In this document: piece by piece, positions 28,123 to 35,976 of the stretch
How the letters are laid out: every line of letters begins with the position of its first letter
Position numbering within the stretch: position 1 is the stretch's first letter
Source: an uncultured Eubacteriales bacterium
GTDB taxonomy: Bacteria; Bacillota; Clostridia; Oscillospirales; Oscillospiraceae
Length of the DNA: 40,369 nt
Assembly: GCA_900321275.1 (NCBI GenBank)
Contig: ONVI01000029.1
Span: 1-40,369 of the forward strand
Direction of reading: 5' to 3'
Translations under genes and position numbers: made by a program
Notes under the pieces: model-generated
Database searches by the model: none
Told to the model about the DNA's origin: nothing
Seen by the model: the letters and a program-made list of their open reading frames with translations, nothing else

Positions 28123-28967
28123 GCGAACCGAATACCTTTTCCAAATGGGTGGACGGGGAAAAGCCTGTCCCGCTCAAGACGGCGTGGAAGCCCGTCCCCG
28201 AGAAAAAGCCGAAGAAAAAGCCCGCCGCCATCGACGACAAAAAGCGCTTCGACGGCTTTATGAAGCTCTACGCCCGGTGCGCGGTGGTCATCAGCGTTCT
28301 GATGCTGATCGTGCTGTTTATCGGCGCCATCGCCCTGCCGGAGTTTGCTGCGCCCGGAAACCCCACCGACAACGAGGTCGTGCATCGCTATGTCGGCTCT
28401 GCCGAGCAGGAGACCGGCGCGGAAAATGTCATCGCGGGCATGATTTTGAATTACCGCGGCTTCGATACCTTCGGCGAGAGCTGCGTGCTGTTTCTCGCGG
28501 TCTGCTGCGTGATGCTCCTGCTGTGGGCGACGAACGACAAGCTCAGGGCCGAGGCCCAAGCCTGCGAGAAGACCGCCCCGCGCGACGCGATCCTCGCCAA
28601 TGTGGCAAAGCTCCTGCTGCCGTGCGTGCTGTGCTTTGGGATGTGCGTGCTGTTTAACGGCCATGTCTCCCCGGGCGGCGGCTTCTCCGGCGGCTCCATC
28701 CTCGGCGCGGCGCTCATCCTCTTCGCCGTGGCCTTCGGCGCGGAGGCCGTGCAGCGCTTCTTTACCGAGAAGGTCTTCAACACCGTGCGCATCACCGGCC
28801 TCATGATCTACGCCGTGATGTTCGGCGTGTACATCTACCAGGGCGCAAACGGGGTGCAGTCGAATCTCGCCCACTATATCGTGCTGGTCATCGACATTGC
28901 CGTCGGCCTCGTGGTCATGAGCACGATGTACGGCTTCTATTCCTTCTACACGAAAGGAGAGCTGTGA
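28119..28967 (+). CDS. Fused MbhE-MrpB subunit
   Basis: 282 residues. A basic, proline/lysine-rich cytosolic segment (about 1-45, EKKPKKKPAAIDDKKR) is followed by an MbhE-like part (54-138, ETGAENVIAGMILNYRGFDTF) and an MrpB/MbhF part (155-280, with FNGHVSPGGGFSGG at 179-192). In Mbh these are two genes and in bacterial Mrp they are the MrpA tail and MrpB, so this is a fusion between neighbours. The N-terminal extension is unusual. The ATG overlaps the previous TGA. Confidence 0.85.
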   Translation: MSEPNTFSKWVDGEKPVPLKTAWKPVPEKKPKKKPAAIDDKKRFDGFMKLYARCAVVISVLMLIVLFIGAIALPEFAAPGNPTDNEVVHRYVGSAEQETGAENVIAGMILNYRGFDTFGESCVLFLAVCCVMLLLWATNDKLRAEAQACEKTAPRDAILANVAKLLLPCVLCFGMCVLFNGHVSPGGGFSGGSILGAALILFAVAFGAEAVQRFFTEKVFNTVRITGLMIYAVMFGVYIYQGANGVQSNLAHYIVLVIDIAVGLVVMSTMYGFYSFYTKGEL

Positions 28968-29341
28968 TGCTGCAGACGATCATCGACAACCGCTTTGCCG
29001 TCGCGGCGGTCATCCTTTTCGTGACGGGCTTTGTGAACATGATGGTTCACCCGAACCTCATCAAAAAGGTCGTGTCCTTCAACATCATGGACTCGGCCAC
29101 CTTCCTGATGCTGGCAAGCCGCGGCATGATCGCCGGGCGCACCGCCGCCATCCTCACCGACGGCGGGGCCGACGTGACGCGCTACGTCAATCCCATCCCC
29201 GCGGGGCTCGTGCTCACGGGCATCGTGGTCTCCGTCTCGGTCAGCGCCTTTTCCCTCGCCCTGATCCAGCGCATCTACGGCACCTACGGCACCGTCGACA
29301 TGCGGGAGCTGCTGGAAGCCATGAAGAAGAGGGGGGAGTGA
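28967..29341 (+). CDS. mrpC: Mrp/Mbh antiporter subunit C (NuoK-like)
   Basis: 124 residues with three helices, homologous to complex I NuoK. HPNLIKKVVSFNIMDSATFL and NPIPAGLVLTGIVVSVSVSAFSLAL (key part PAGLVLTGIVVS) are the family signature. GGAG lies seven bases before the ATG at 28967, which overlaps the preceding stop. A GTG three bases earlier is possible. Confidence 0.9.
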   Translation: MLQTIIDNRFAVAAVILFVTGFVNMMVHPNLIKKVVSFNIMDSATFLMLASRGMIAGRTAAILTDGGADVTRYVNPIPAGLVLTGIVVSVSVSAFSLALIQRIYGTYGTVDMRELLEAMKKRGE

Positions 29342-29345
29342 AGCG

Positions 29346-30830
29346 ATGCCGTTTGCCTGGAATCTCCCCTATTTGAGCGTCTTTCTCACGATGGTTACGG
29401 CGATTTTGCTCTCCGTGCTCCCCGGGGCGAAGCGGGCGTACCGGATCACGGTATGCGTCGCTGCCGCTGTGGCCGGGATGTCGCTTGCTTTTCTCGTCTT
29501 CATCGCGAACGCCGACGCCTCCTACGCCTTCACCATGGGCAAGTTCCCCGCCCCCTTCGGCAATGAGATCAAGTTCGGCCCCCTCCAGGGGATCTTCGCC
29601 TATGTCTTTTCTTCCGTAATGTGCCTGTCGCTGCTCGGCGGCAGGGAGGAGCTCTTTGAGGACGTCGACCCCAAGAAGATGGGTCTTGCCTGCGTCATGT
29701 TCAACATGGTGCTGGCAAGTCTGCTGGTGCTGAGCTACACCAACGACGCCTTCACCGCCTACGTCTTTATCGAGATCAGCACCATCGCGGCCTGTGCCCT
29801 GGTCATGATCAAGGACTCCGGCCCGACGCTGGTGGCCACCGTGCGCTACCTCTTCATGAGCCTGCTGGGCTCCGGCCTGTTCCTGTTTTCGATCATCCTG
29901 CTCTACGCCATCACCGGGCATCTGCTCATGCCCCAGCTCACCGAGAGCGTGAAAAGGCTCATGGCGGACGGGTCTTACACCAAAGTCCTCGCCCTGCTGC
30001 TGGGCATGATGACGGCGGGTCTCGGCGTCAAGTCCGCCATGTTCCCCTTCCACCGCTGGCTCCCCGACGCCCACGGCACGGCGACGACCTCCTCCTCCGC
30101 GGTTCTGTCCGGTCTGGTGGTCAAGGGCTACGCGGTGCTGCTCATCACCATGTATGTCCGCGTCTTCACCCTCGACACCGTGCGCGCCTTCCATATCCAC
30201 GACGCGGTCTTCGCCCTGGGCTTCTGCGGGATGATCCTCGGCTCCGTCATGGCGATCCGCGAGACCCACGCAAAAAGGATGCTGGCCTATTCGTCTGTTG
30301 CCCAGCTCGGCTATGTGTTCATGGGCATCGGCCTCGGCACCCCCGCGGGCGTCGCGGCGGCCTGCTTCCAGATCCTCGCCCACGCGTTTACCAAGCCCCT
30401 GCTCTTCGTCTCGGTGGGGCGTCTCGCCTCCACCGTGGGACACGACAAGCAGCTCAGATCCCTGCGCGGCACCGCCTGGGGCTGCCCGCTGGCGGGCCTC
30501 GGCTTCGGCGTCGGCGCGCTTTCGATGGTGGGCATCCCGCTCTTCGGCGGTTTTGCCGCGAAGGTGAATTTCTCCACCGCCTCCATCTTCGGGGACGAGA
30601 AGGTCGCCCTGACGCTCGGCGTGCTGGCCCTGTCCTCAATTCTGAACGCGCTCTACTACATCCCGGCGCTCATCAATATCTGGAGCGAGAAAAACCCCAA
30701 CGCCAAAGACGCCGAAAAGGACTACACCGCCACGGCGGCGATCGTCCTGCTTGCCGCCGGGGTGCTGTTTCTCGGCCTGCGCTTCACGCCCGTGATGGAC
30801 CTCATTGTCCGCGGGCTGGAGCTCATGTGA
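29346..30830 (+). CDS. Antiporter-like subunit 1 (MrpD/MbhH type)
   Basis: 494-residue NuoL/M/N-type ion-translocating subunit. The conserved charges of the family are present: Glu143 in YVFIEISTI, Lys229 in GLGVKSAMFPFHRWLPDAH, Lys260 in LSGLVVKGYAV, and Lys in AHAFTKPLLF. The motif AYSSVAQLGYVFMG follows. The FPFHRWLPDAHG and SSAVLSGLV segments are closest to MrpD, so this is the regular D/H subunit. It starts five bases after mrpC. Confidence 0.88.
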   Translation: MPFAWNLPYLSVFLTMVTAILLSVLPGAKRAYRITVCVAAAVAGMSLAFLVFIANADASYAFTMGKFPAPFGNEIKFGPLQGIFAYVFSSVMCLSLLGGREELFEDVDPKKMGLACVMFNMVLASLLVLSYTNDAFTAYVFIEISTIAACALVMIKDSGPTLVATVRYLFMSLLGSGLFLFSIILLYAITGHLLMPQLTESVKRLMADGSYTKVLALLLGMMTAGLGVKSAMFPFHRWLPDAHGTATTSSSAVLSGLVVKGYAVLLITMYVRVFTLDTVRAFHIHDAVFALGFCGMILGSVMAIRETHAKRMLAYSSVAQLGYVFMGIGLGTPAGVAAACFQILAHAFTKPLLFVSVGRLASTVGHDKQLRSLRGTAWGCPLAGLGFGVGALSMVGIPLFGGFAAKVNFSTASIFGDEKVALTLGVLALSSILNALYYIPALINIWSEKNPNAKDAEKDYTATAAIVLLAAGVLFLGLRFTPVMDLIVRGLELM

Positions 30831-30846
30831 AAGGGGGCATGAGAAG

Positions 30847-32307
30847 ATGTTGATGGTACTCTCATTCCTGCTCCCCGTTGTCGGCGCGGTGTTGGTCTTC
30901 CGCGAGACGGACAGCGCGAAGCGGCAGAAGCTCACGATCATCTCCGTGATTGCGGCCGCGATCCTCGCTGTCGCCGCAGCCTTCCTCGGCCAGCTGACCG
31001 AGTTTTCGCGCGAATTTACCCTTCTGCGCCTGAGCGACACCCTGGCGCTGACCTTCGCCGCGGACGGGCTGGGGCTCTTCTTCATCGCCCTGGTCGGCTT
31101 TATCTGGACCTTTGTCCAGTTCCACGCCTTCGGCTACATGAAGCACGAGGGCAGGGAAAGCCAATTCTTCGGCTTCTTCCTGCTGACCTATGCGGCCCTC
31201 ATCGCCCTCGCCTTTGCGGCAAATGCCGAGACGCTCTACATGTGCTTTGAGCTCATGACCCTCTGCTCCATGCCGCTGGTGCTGCATAACGGCTCCGAGC
31301 AGTCCCGGCGGGCAAGCTTCGCCTACCTCGGGTACTCGACCCTCGGCGCGTCGCTGGCGCTGCTGGGCTTCTTCCTTCTCGCCGCCCAGGGCAACAACCT
31401 CACGTTTATTCCCGGCGGCGGCGGACAGCTCACCGGCGATCCGAAGACCCTGTCGGCCGCGGCCTTTCTGATCATCCTCGGCTTCGGCGCGAAGGCCGGC
31501 ATGGTGCCGCTGCAGATGTGGCTGACGGAGGCGCACCCCGTGGCCCCCTCGCCCGCGAGTGCCGTGCTGTCCGGCCTCATCACCAAGGGCGGCGTACTCG
31601 CAATTATCCGCTGCACCTTCCAGCTCTTCGGGCGGGAGATGCTCCGCGGTACCTGGGTACAGACCGCGATCCTCGTTTTAGCGATCGTGACGATCTTCAC
31701 CGGTTCCATGCTGGCGCAAAGGGAAAAGCTTCTCAAAAAGCGGCTGGCTTACTCCACGGTCTCGAACGTCTCCTATGTGCTGTTCGGCCTCTTCGTGTTT
31801 GACGAGGTGGGCATGGGCGTCCCCGGGGCGTTTCTGCAGATCGTCTTCCACGCGCTGGCCAAGGACGCGCTCTTCCTCTGCGCGGGCTCTGTCATCTTTG
31901 CCACCGGCAAAACGAAGGTGGACGAGCTCAAGGGGATCGGAAAGCAGATGCCTGTCACCATGTGGTGTTTTGCCATCGCATCCCTGTCCCTGATCGGCAT
32001 TCCCCCGATGGGCGGCTTCTTTGCCAAGTACCTGCTCGCCATGGGGGCCCTGGATACCGGTACGACCCTCGGCCTCGTCGGCGTGGCGGTGCTGATGGTC
32101 TCGGCCCTGCTCACGGCCTTCTACCTGCTGCCCATCGTCTCGGCGGCCTTCTTCCCCGGAAGGGATTTTGACGCGGGCGAAAAATGCGAGGTGCCGAAAA
32201 CCATGCTGGTCCCGCAGATCGTCTTCGCGGGTCTCACGGTACTGCTCGGCATGTTCCCGAACGTGCTGACTGCTTTCACAGCCATACTCGACGGCTGGGT
32301 GCTGTAA
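30847..32307 (+). CDS. Antiporter-like subunit 2 (NuoL/M type)
   Basis: 486 residues of the Proton_antipo_M family. Conserved charges: Glu135 in CFELMTL, Lys216 in GFGAKAGMVPLQMWLTEAHP, Lys247 in SGLITKGGVLA, and Lys in HALAKDALFLCAG. The motif AYSTVSNVSYVLFG is shared with subunit 3. Start ATG 30847 is preceded by GGGGG; another ATG lies two codons later. This is the second of four such subunits and the first that has no place in a standard Mrp complex unless it acts as the MrpA core. Confidence 0.85.
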   Translation: MLMVLSFLLPVVGAVLVFRETDSAKRQKLTIISVIAAAILAVAAAFLGQLTEFSREFTLLRLSDTLALTFAADGLGLFFIALVGFIWTFVQFHAFGYMKHEGRESQFFGFFLLTYAALIALAFAANAETLYMCFELMTLCSMPLVLHNGSEQSRRASFAYLGYSTLGASLALLGFFLLAAQGNNLTFIPGGGGQLTGDPKTLSAAAFLIILGFGAKAGMVPLQMWLTEAHPVAPSPASAVLSGLITKGGVLAIIRCTFQLFGREMLRGTWVQTAILVLAIVTIFTGSMLAQREKLLKKRLAYSTVSNVSYVLFGLFVFDEVGMGVPGAFLQIVFHALAKDALFLCAGSVIFATGKTKVDELKGIGKQMPVTMWCFAIASLSLIGIPPMGGFFAKYLLAMGALDTGTTLGLVGVAVLMVSALLTAFYLLPIVSAAFFPGRDFDAGEKCEVPKTMLVPQIVFAGLTVLLGMFPNVLTAFTAILDGWVL

Positions 32308-32319
32308 GGAGGGGTGGAT

Positions 32320-33792
32320 ATGCGTATACTGACAATTTTATGCGTGCTCTTCCCCGTTCTCGCGGGCGCGGCGCTCTTTGTATGGCGGCCGCAGGATCGG
32401 AAGCTCCGCAACCGCTACGCGATCACCGTGGTCGGGATCAACGCCGTCTTTGTCCTCACTACGGCGCTGCTCTCCGCTGTAAACGGCGCGGACAGCATGG
32501 CGGTGCATATTGCGGACTTAAGCCCCATGCTCTCGATCGCCTTCCGGCCCGACGGGGTGAGCCTCGTCTTCGGCTGCATCATCGGCGTTCTCTGGCCCGT
32601 GACCACGCTCTACGCCTTCTCCTACATGGCGCACGAGGGGCGGGAGAATCTGTTTTTCGGCTTCTTCATCATCACCTTCGGCGTGGTGGCGGGCATTGCG
32701 TACTCGGCAAACTTCTTTACCCTCTACCTCTGCTATGAGTTCATGACCCTGGTGACCCTGCCGCTCGTCATGCACGAGATGGACGACAAGGCCCGCGCAG
32801 CGGGAAAGAAGTACGTCCTCTATTCCATGACCGGCGCGGCGCTGGTGTTCATCTGCCTGATGTACTTCTGCCGCTATGCCGATTCCCTCGCCTTCACCTA
32901 CGGCGGGATTCTCAACCTGGACAAGGTGAAGGGACACGAAAAGGAGCTCATGACCGTGTTCGTCCTGGCCTTCTTCGGCTTTGGCGTCAAGGCGGCGATC
33001 TTCCCCTTCCACCGGTGGCTGCCCGCGGCGTCGGTGGCGCCGACCCCGGTCACGGCGCTGCTTCACGCGGTGGCGGTGGTCAAGTCCGGCGCGTTCGCGG
33101 TGATGCGCCTGGTGTACTTCGGCTTCGGCTGCGACTTCCTGCGCGGCACCTGGGCGCAGTACATCGTCCTCGCGGCCTCGGCGTTTACGGTGATGTTCGG
33201 CTCGGTGATGGCGCTGAGAATGCCGCACCTCAAGAGAAGGCTTGCGTATTCCACCGTCTCCAATCTGAGCTATATCCTGGTGGCCTTCGCCTCCATGAGC
33301 CCCGCCGGGCTCGTGGGCGGACTGCTGCACATGATCTTCCACGCGGTCATCAAGATCTCTCTCTTTTTCTGCGCGGGCGCGATGCTCCACCACAACGAGC
33401 TGGAGTATGTCTGCGACATGGAGGGACTGTCGAAAAAGATGCCCGTGACCTGCGGGGTGTTTTTGCTGGCGTCCCTTGCCCTGATGGGGATTCCGCCCTT
33501 CGGCGGCTTCCTCAGTAAGTGGACGATCGGCACCGCCGCCGCGGCAAACATGAACTGGGCGGGCTATCTCGGCGCGGCGTCCCTGATCGTCTCGGCGATT
33601 TTGACCACGCTCTATATGATGAGCGCCGCCGTGCGCTTCTACTTCCCGCTGAAGTCCGCGCCGGAACAGCCGGAGCGCGTCCATGAGGCCGACCGCCTGA
33701 TGACCTGGCCGCTTACGTTTCTCATGGGGCTGCTCTGCGTTCTGTCGCTTTGCTCCGCGCCCCTGAGCGCATGGATCGGAGGGCTGGTATAA
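32320..33792 (+). CDS. Antiporter-like subunit 3 (NuoM type)
   Basis: 490 residues. Conserved charges: Glu140 in LCYEFMTLVTLP, Lys224 in GFGVKAAIFPFHRWLPAAS, Lys255 in AVAVVKSGAFA, and Lys in HAVIKISLFFCAG. The motif AYSTVSNLSYILVAF is present. PTPVTALLHAVAVVKSG resembles NuoL/HyfB-style proteins more than MrpD. AAGGAGG lies nine bases before the ATG at 32320. Its stop overlaps the next start (TAATG). Confidence 0.85.
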   Translation: MRILTILCVLFPVLAGAALFVWRPQDRKLRNRYAITVVGINAVFVLTTALLSAVNGADSMAVHIADLSPMLSIAFRPDGVSLVFGCIIGVLWPVTTLYAFSYMAHEGRENLFFGFFIITFGVVAGIAYSANFFTLYLCYEFMTLVTLPLVMHEMDDKARAAGKKYVLYSMTGAALVFICLMYFCRYADSLAFTYGGILNLDKVKGHEKELMTVFVLAFFGFGVKAAIFPFHRWLPAASVAPTPVTALLHAVAVVKSGAFAVMRLVYFGFGCDFLRGTWAQYIVLAASAFTVMFGSVMALRMPHLKRRLAYSTVSNLSYILVAFASMSPAGLVGGLLHMIFHAVIKISLFFCAGAMLHHNELEYVCDMEGLSKKMPVTCGVFLLASLALMGIPPFGGFLSKWTIGTAAAANMNWAGYLGAASLIVSAILTTLYMMSAAVRFYFPLKSAPEQPERVHEADRLMTWPLTFLMGLLCVLSLCSAPLSAWIGGLV

Positions 33793-35732
33793 TGCTTGTG
33801 CTGATGGTTTTTCTGCCCGTTATTGTGGCAATTTTGTGCTATCCCCTCTGCGGGAAATCCGAAAAGGCATGGACGACGCCCTGCCTCGTGGTGACCGGCG
33901 CGGTGTTCCTGATGGCCCTGTCCCTGCTCTGGAGCCCTGAGCTTACAGAAGGCGTGGACGGCTTCTGCGGCTTCGGCGTCCACTTCCGCGCGGGCGGGAT
34001 GCGCACCGTGATGGCGATTTTGGCCGCCTTCATGTGGGTGATGACGGCGCTGGCTTCCCCCGAGTATTTCGAGGGCGCGCGGCTCAACGGGCGCTACTTC
34101 TGCTTCTATCTCTGGACCCTCGGCGCGCTGGAGGGCGTGTTCCTCGCGGCCGATCTCATGACGCTTTTCATCTTCTTTGAGATGATGAGCTTTACCTCCT
34201 ATGTCTGGGTGGCGCAGAACGAGACGCCCCAGGCCATCCGCGCGGGAGAAACGTACCTGTTCATCGCGGTCATCGGCGGCCTCACCATGCTGATGGGGCT
34301 CTTCCTGCTGGATAACGCGGTGGGAATCCTGACCTTTGAAAACATCCTTGAAAAAGCGCCGGAGATGCGGCCATCTCTCCGCTGGGCGGTCGGAATCTGC
34401 GCACTGGTGGGCTTCGGCGCCAAGGCGGGCATGTTCCCGCTGCACATCTGGCTTCCCAAGGCGCACCCCGTGGCCCCCGCCCCCGCCAGCGCCCTGCTCT
34501 CCGGCATCCTGACCAAGAGCGGCGTCTTCGGCGTGATCGGGATTACCTGCTGGCTCTTCGATGGCGTTCCCGGCTGGGGGAATTTCCTGCTCGTGCCCGC
34601 GGTGATCACCATGTTCCTCGGGGCGCTGCTGGCGGTGTTCTCTGTCGACCTCAAGCGCACCCTCGCCTGCTCGTCCATGAGCCAGATCGGCTTCATCCTC
34701 ACGGGCGTGTCGATGTGTTCCCTTCTGGGCGAGCACGGCTCCATCGCCGCCTGCGGCGCGGTGCTGCATATTCTGAACCACTCGCTGATTAAACTGACCC
34801 TCTTCATCGCGGCGGGCGTCGTGTACTTCAATGTCCACTCGCTGGACTTGAACGACGTGCGCGGCTTCGGCAGGGGCAAGCCGCTGCTGATGCTGCCCTT
34901 CCTCTCAGGCACCTTAAGCATCGCGGGCATCCCCGGCTTCGGCGGCTATATCAGCAAGACGCTTTTGCATGAGGGGATCGTGGAGTACTGCGTCCACCTC
35001 GCGGAGCACGGTCACAGCGCCGCACTCTACCGCGCGGTGGAGTGGATTTTCCTGCTCTCCGGCGGGCTGACGCTTGCCTACATGGCGCGGCTTTTCTACA
35101 TCCTCTTCATTGCCGCAAAGCCGGAGCACCAGCATCACAAGCAGGGCCGATACATGACCCCCATGACGGCCGCGGTGCTGGTGATCGGCGGGATTTTGAT
35201 GCCCCTGCTCGGCAGCTTTCCCCATCAGACCATGGACAAAATCGCGGCCTATGCCCTGCCTTTCTTCCGCAGGGAGCCCCTGGCCCACGCGGTACACTAC
35301 TTCTCGCCTGCAAACCTCAAGGGCGCGGCTGTCTCCGTCACCATCGGCGCGCTGGTCTTCGTCTTTGTCGGCATGAAGCTTCTGACAAAACGCGAGGACG
35401 GACACGAGGTTTATCGCAATGTCTGGCCCTCGGGGCTTGATCTGGAGGACGCGGTTTACCGTCCCGCCCTGCGAGGCCTCGCTTTTGTCGGCGGCGCGGC
35501 GGCGAGACTGGTGGAGACCTGCGGCGCGCTGCTCATCTACGGCACGGTCGACCTTCTCTTCCTCGGAGCCAAGGACAAGGTGATCCCGCCCGAGGACGAT
35601 CAGTTCTCCGCCTATGCCAGACAGAGCGAGCGGGGCCGCGTTGCCAGAAGCTTCTCGTCCGACCTCCTGTGGGCCGCCTGCGGCGTACTGGCGCTGCTGC
35701 TTTTGGCGGCGTGGAATATGCTGGGCGCGTAG
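33792..35732 (+). CDS. Antiporter-like subunit 4, long form (NuoL/MrpA-like)
   Basis: 646 residues, about 150 longer than the other three. Conserved charges: Glu130 in IFFEMMSFTSY, Lys211 in GFGAKAGMFPLHIWLPKAHPV, Lys242 in SGILTKSGVFG, and Lys in NHSLIKLTLFIAAG. After about residue 480 come extra segments: a helix near 525-545 (VTIGALVFVFVGMKLL), a hydrophilic stretch with DLEDAVYRPALRG, and a last helix LLWAACGVLALLLLA. That layout recalls NuoL/HyfB long C-termini. GGAGGG precedes the ATG. It is the last gene; an inverted-repeat element starts 14 bases after its stop. Confidence 0.85.
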   Translation: MLVLMVFLPVIVAILCYPLCGKSEKAWTTPCLVVTGAVFLMALSLLWSPELTEGVDGFCGFGVHFRAGGMRTVMAILAAFMWVMTALASPEYFEGARLNGRYFCFYLWTLGALEGVFLAADLMTLFIFFEMMSFTSYVWVAQNETPQAIRAGETYLFIAVIGGLTMLMGLFLLDNAVGILTFENILEKAPEMRPSLRWAVGICALVGFGAKAGMFPLHIWLPKAHPVAPAPASALLSGILTKSGVFGVIGITCWLFDGVPGWGNFLLVPAVITMFLGALLAVFSVDLKRTLACSSMSQIGFILTGVSMCSLLGEHGSIAACGAVLHILNHSLIKLTLFIAAGVVYFNVHSLDLNDVRGFGRGKPLLMLPFLSGTLSIAGIPGFGGYISKTLLHEGIVEYCVHLAEHGHSAALYRAVEWIFLLSGGLTLAYMARLFYILFIAAKPEHQHHKQGRYMTPMTAAVLVIGGILMPLLGSFPHQTMDKIAAYALPFFRREPLAHAVHYFSPANLKGAAVSVTIGALVFVFVGMKLLTKREDGHEVYRNVWPSGLDLEDAVYRPALRGLAFVGGAAARLVETCGALLIYGTVDLLFLGAKDKVIPPEDDQFSAYARQSERGRVARSFSSDLLWAACGVLALLLLAAWNMLGA

Positions 35733-35746
35733 GAAGAATAAAGGGG

Positions 35747-35957
35747 CTGTCTCAAAATGCATGTTGAACCAAAACCGTAGAGGTCGATCCACAGATCGAC
35801 TCGTGCGGAAAAAGCGATATTTACAACAATAATGGGCGAATACATACACGAAATTGTACGTATTCGCCCATTGTCGGTATAATATCACCGTTCATGCTGC
35901 CTGGCTGATGAGGGCATCGGCTCATGCAATTTCACATGGCTGTGCATTTTGAGACAG
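35747..35957. mobile_element. MITE-like composite element with 15-bp terminal inverted repeats
   Basis: Perfect 15-bp terminal inverted repeats: CTGTCTCAAAATGCA (35747-35761) and TGCATTTTGAGACAG (35943-35957). Inside, in order, are AGGTCGATC-CACA-GATCGACT (35781-35801), the GGGCGAATAC hairpin (35833-35870), GGCTGATG-AGGG-CATCGGCT (35903-35922) and TTTCACATGGCTGTGCATT (35930-35948). The same order of blocks occurs at 15005-15182. The element fills the 244-base gap between the antiporter operon and the VWA gene, where no gene is seen. Confidence 0.8.
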
Positions 35958-35976
35958 TAACTATAATAATCCCGTA

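Noticed and set aside
26818-35732. Energy-converting hydrogenase or complex I
   Set aside because: The gene order resembles Mbh, but no NiFe hydrogenase large/small subunit, NuoH-like or ferredoxin-type subunit is present in the window.
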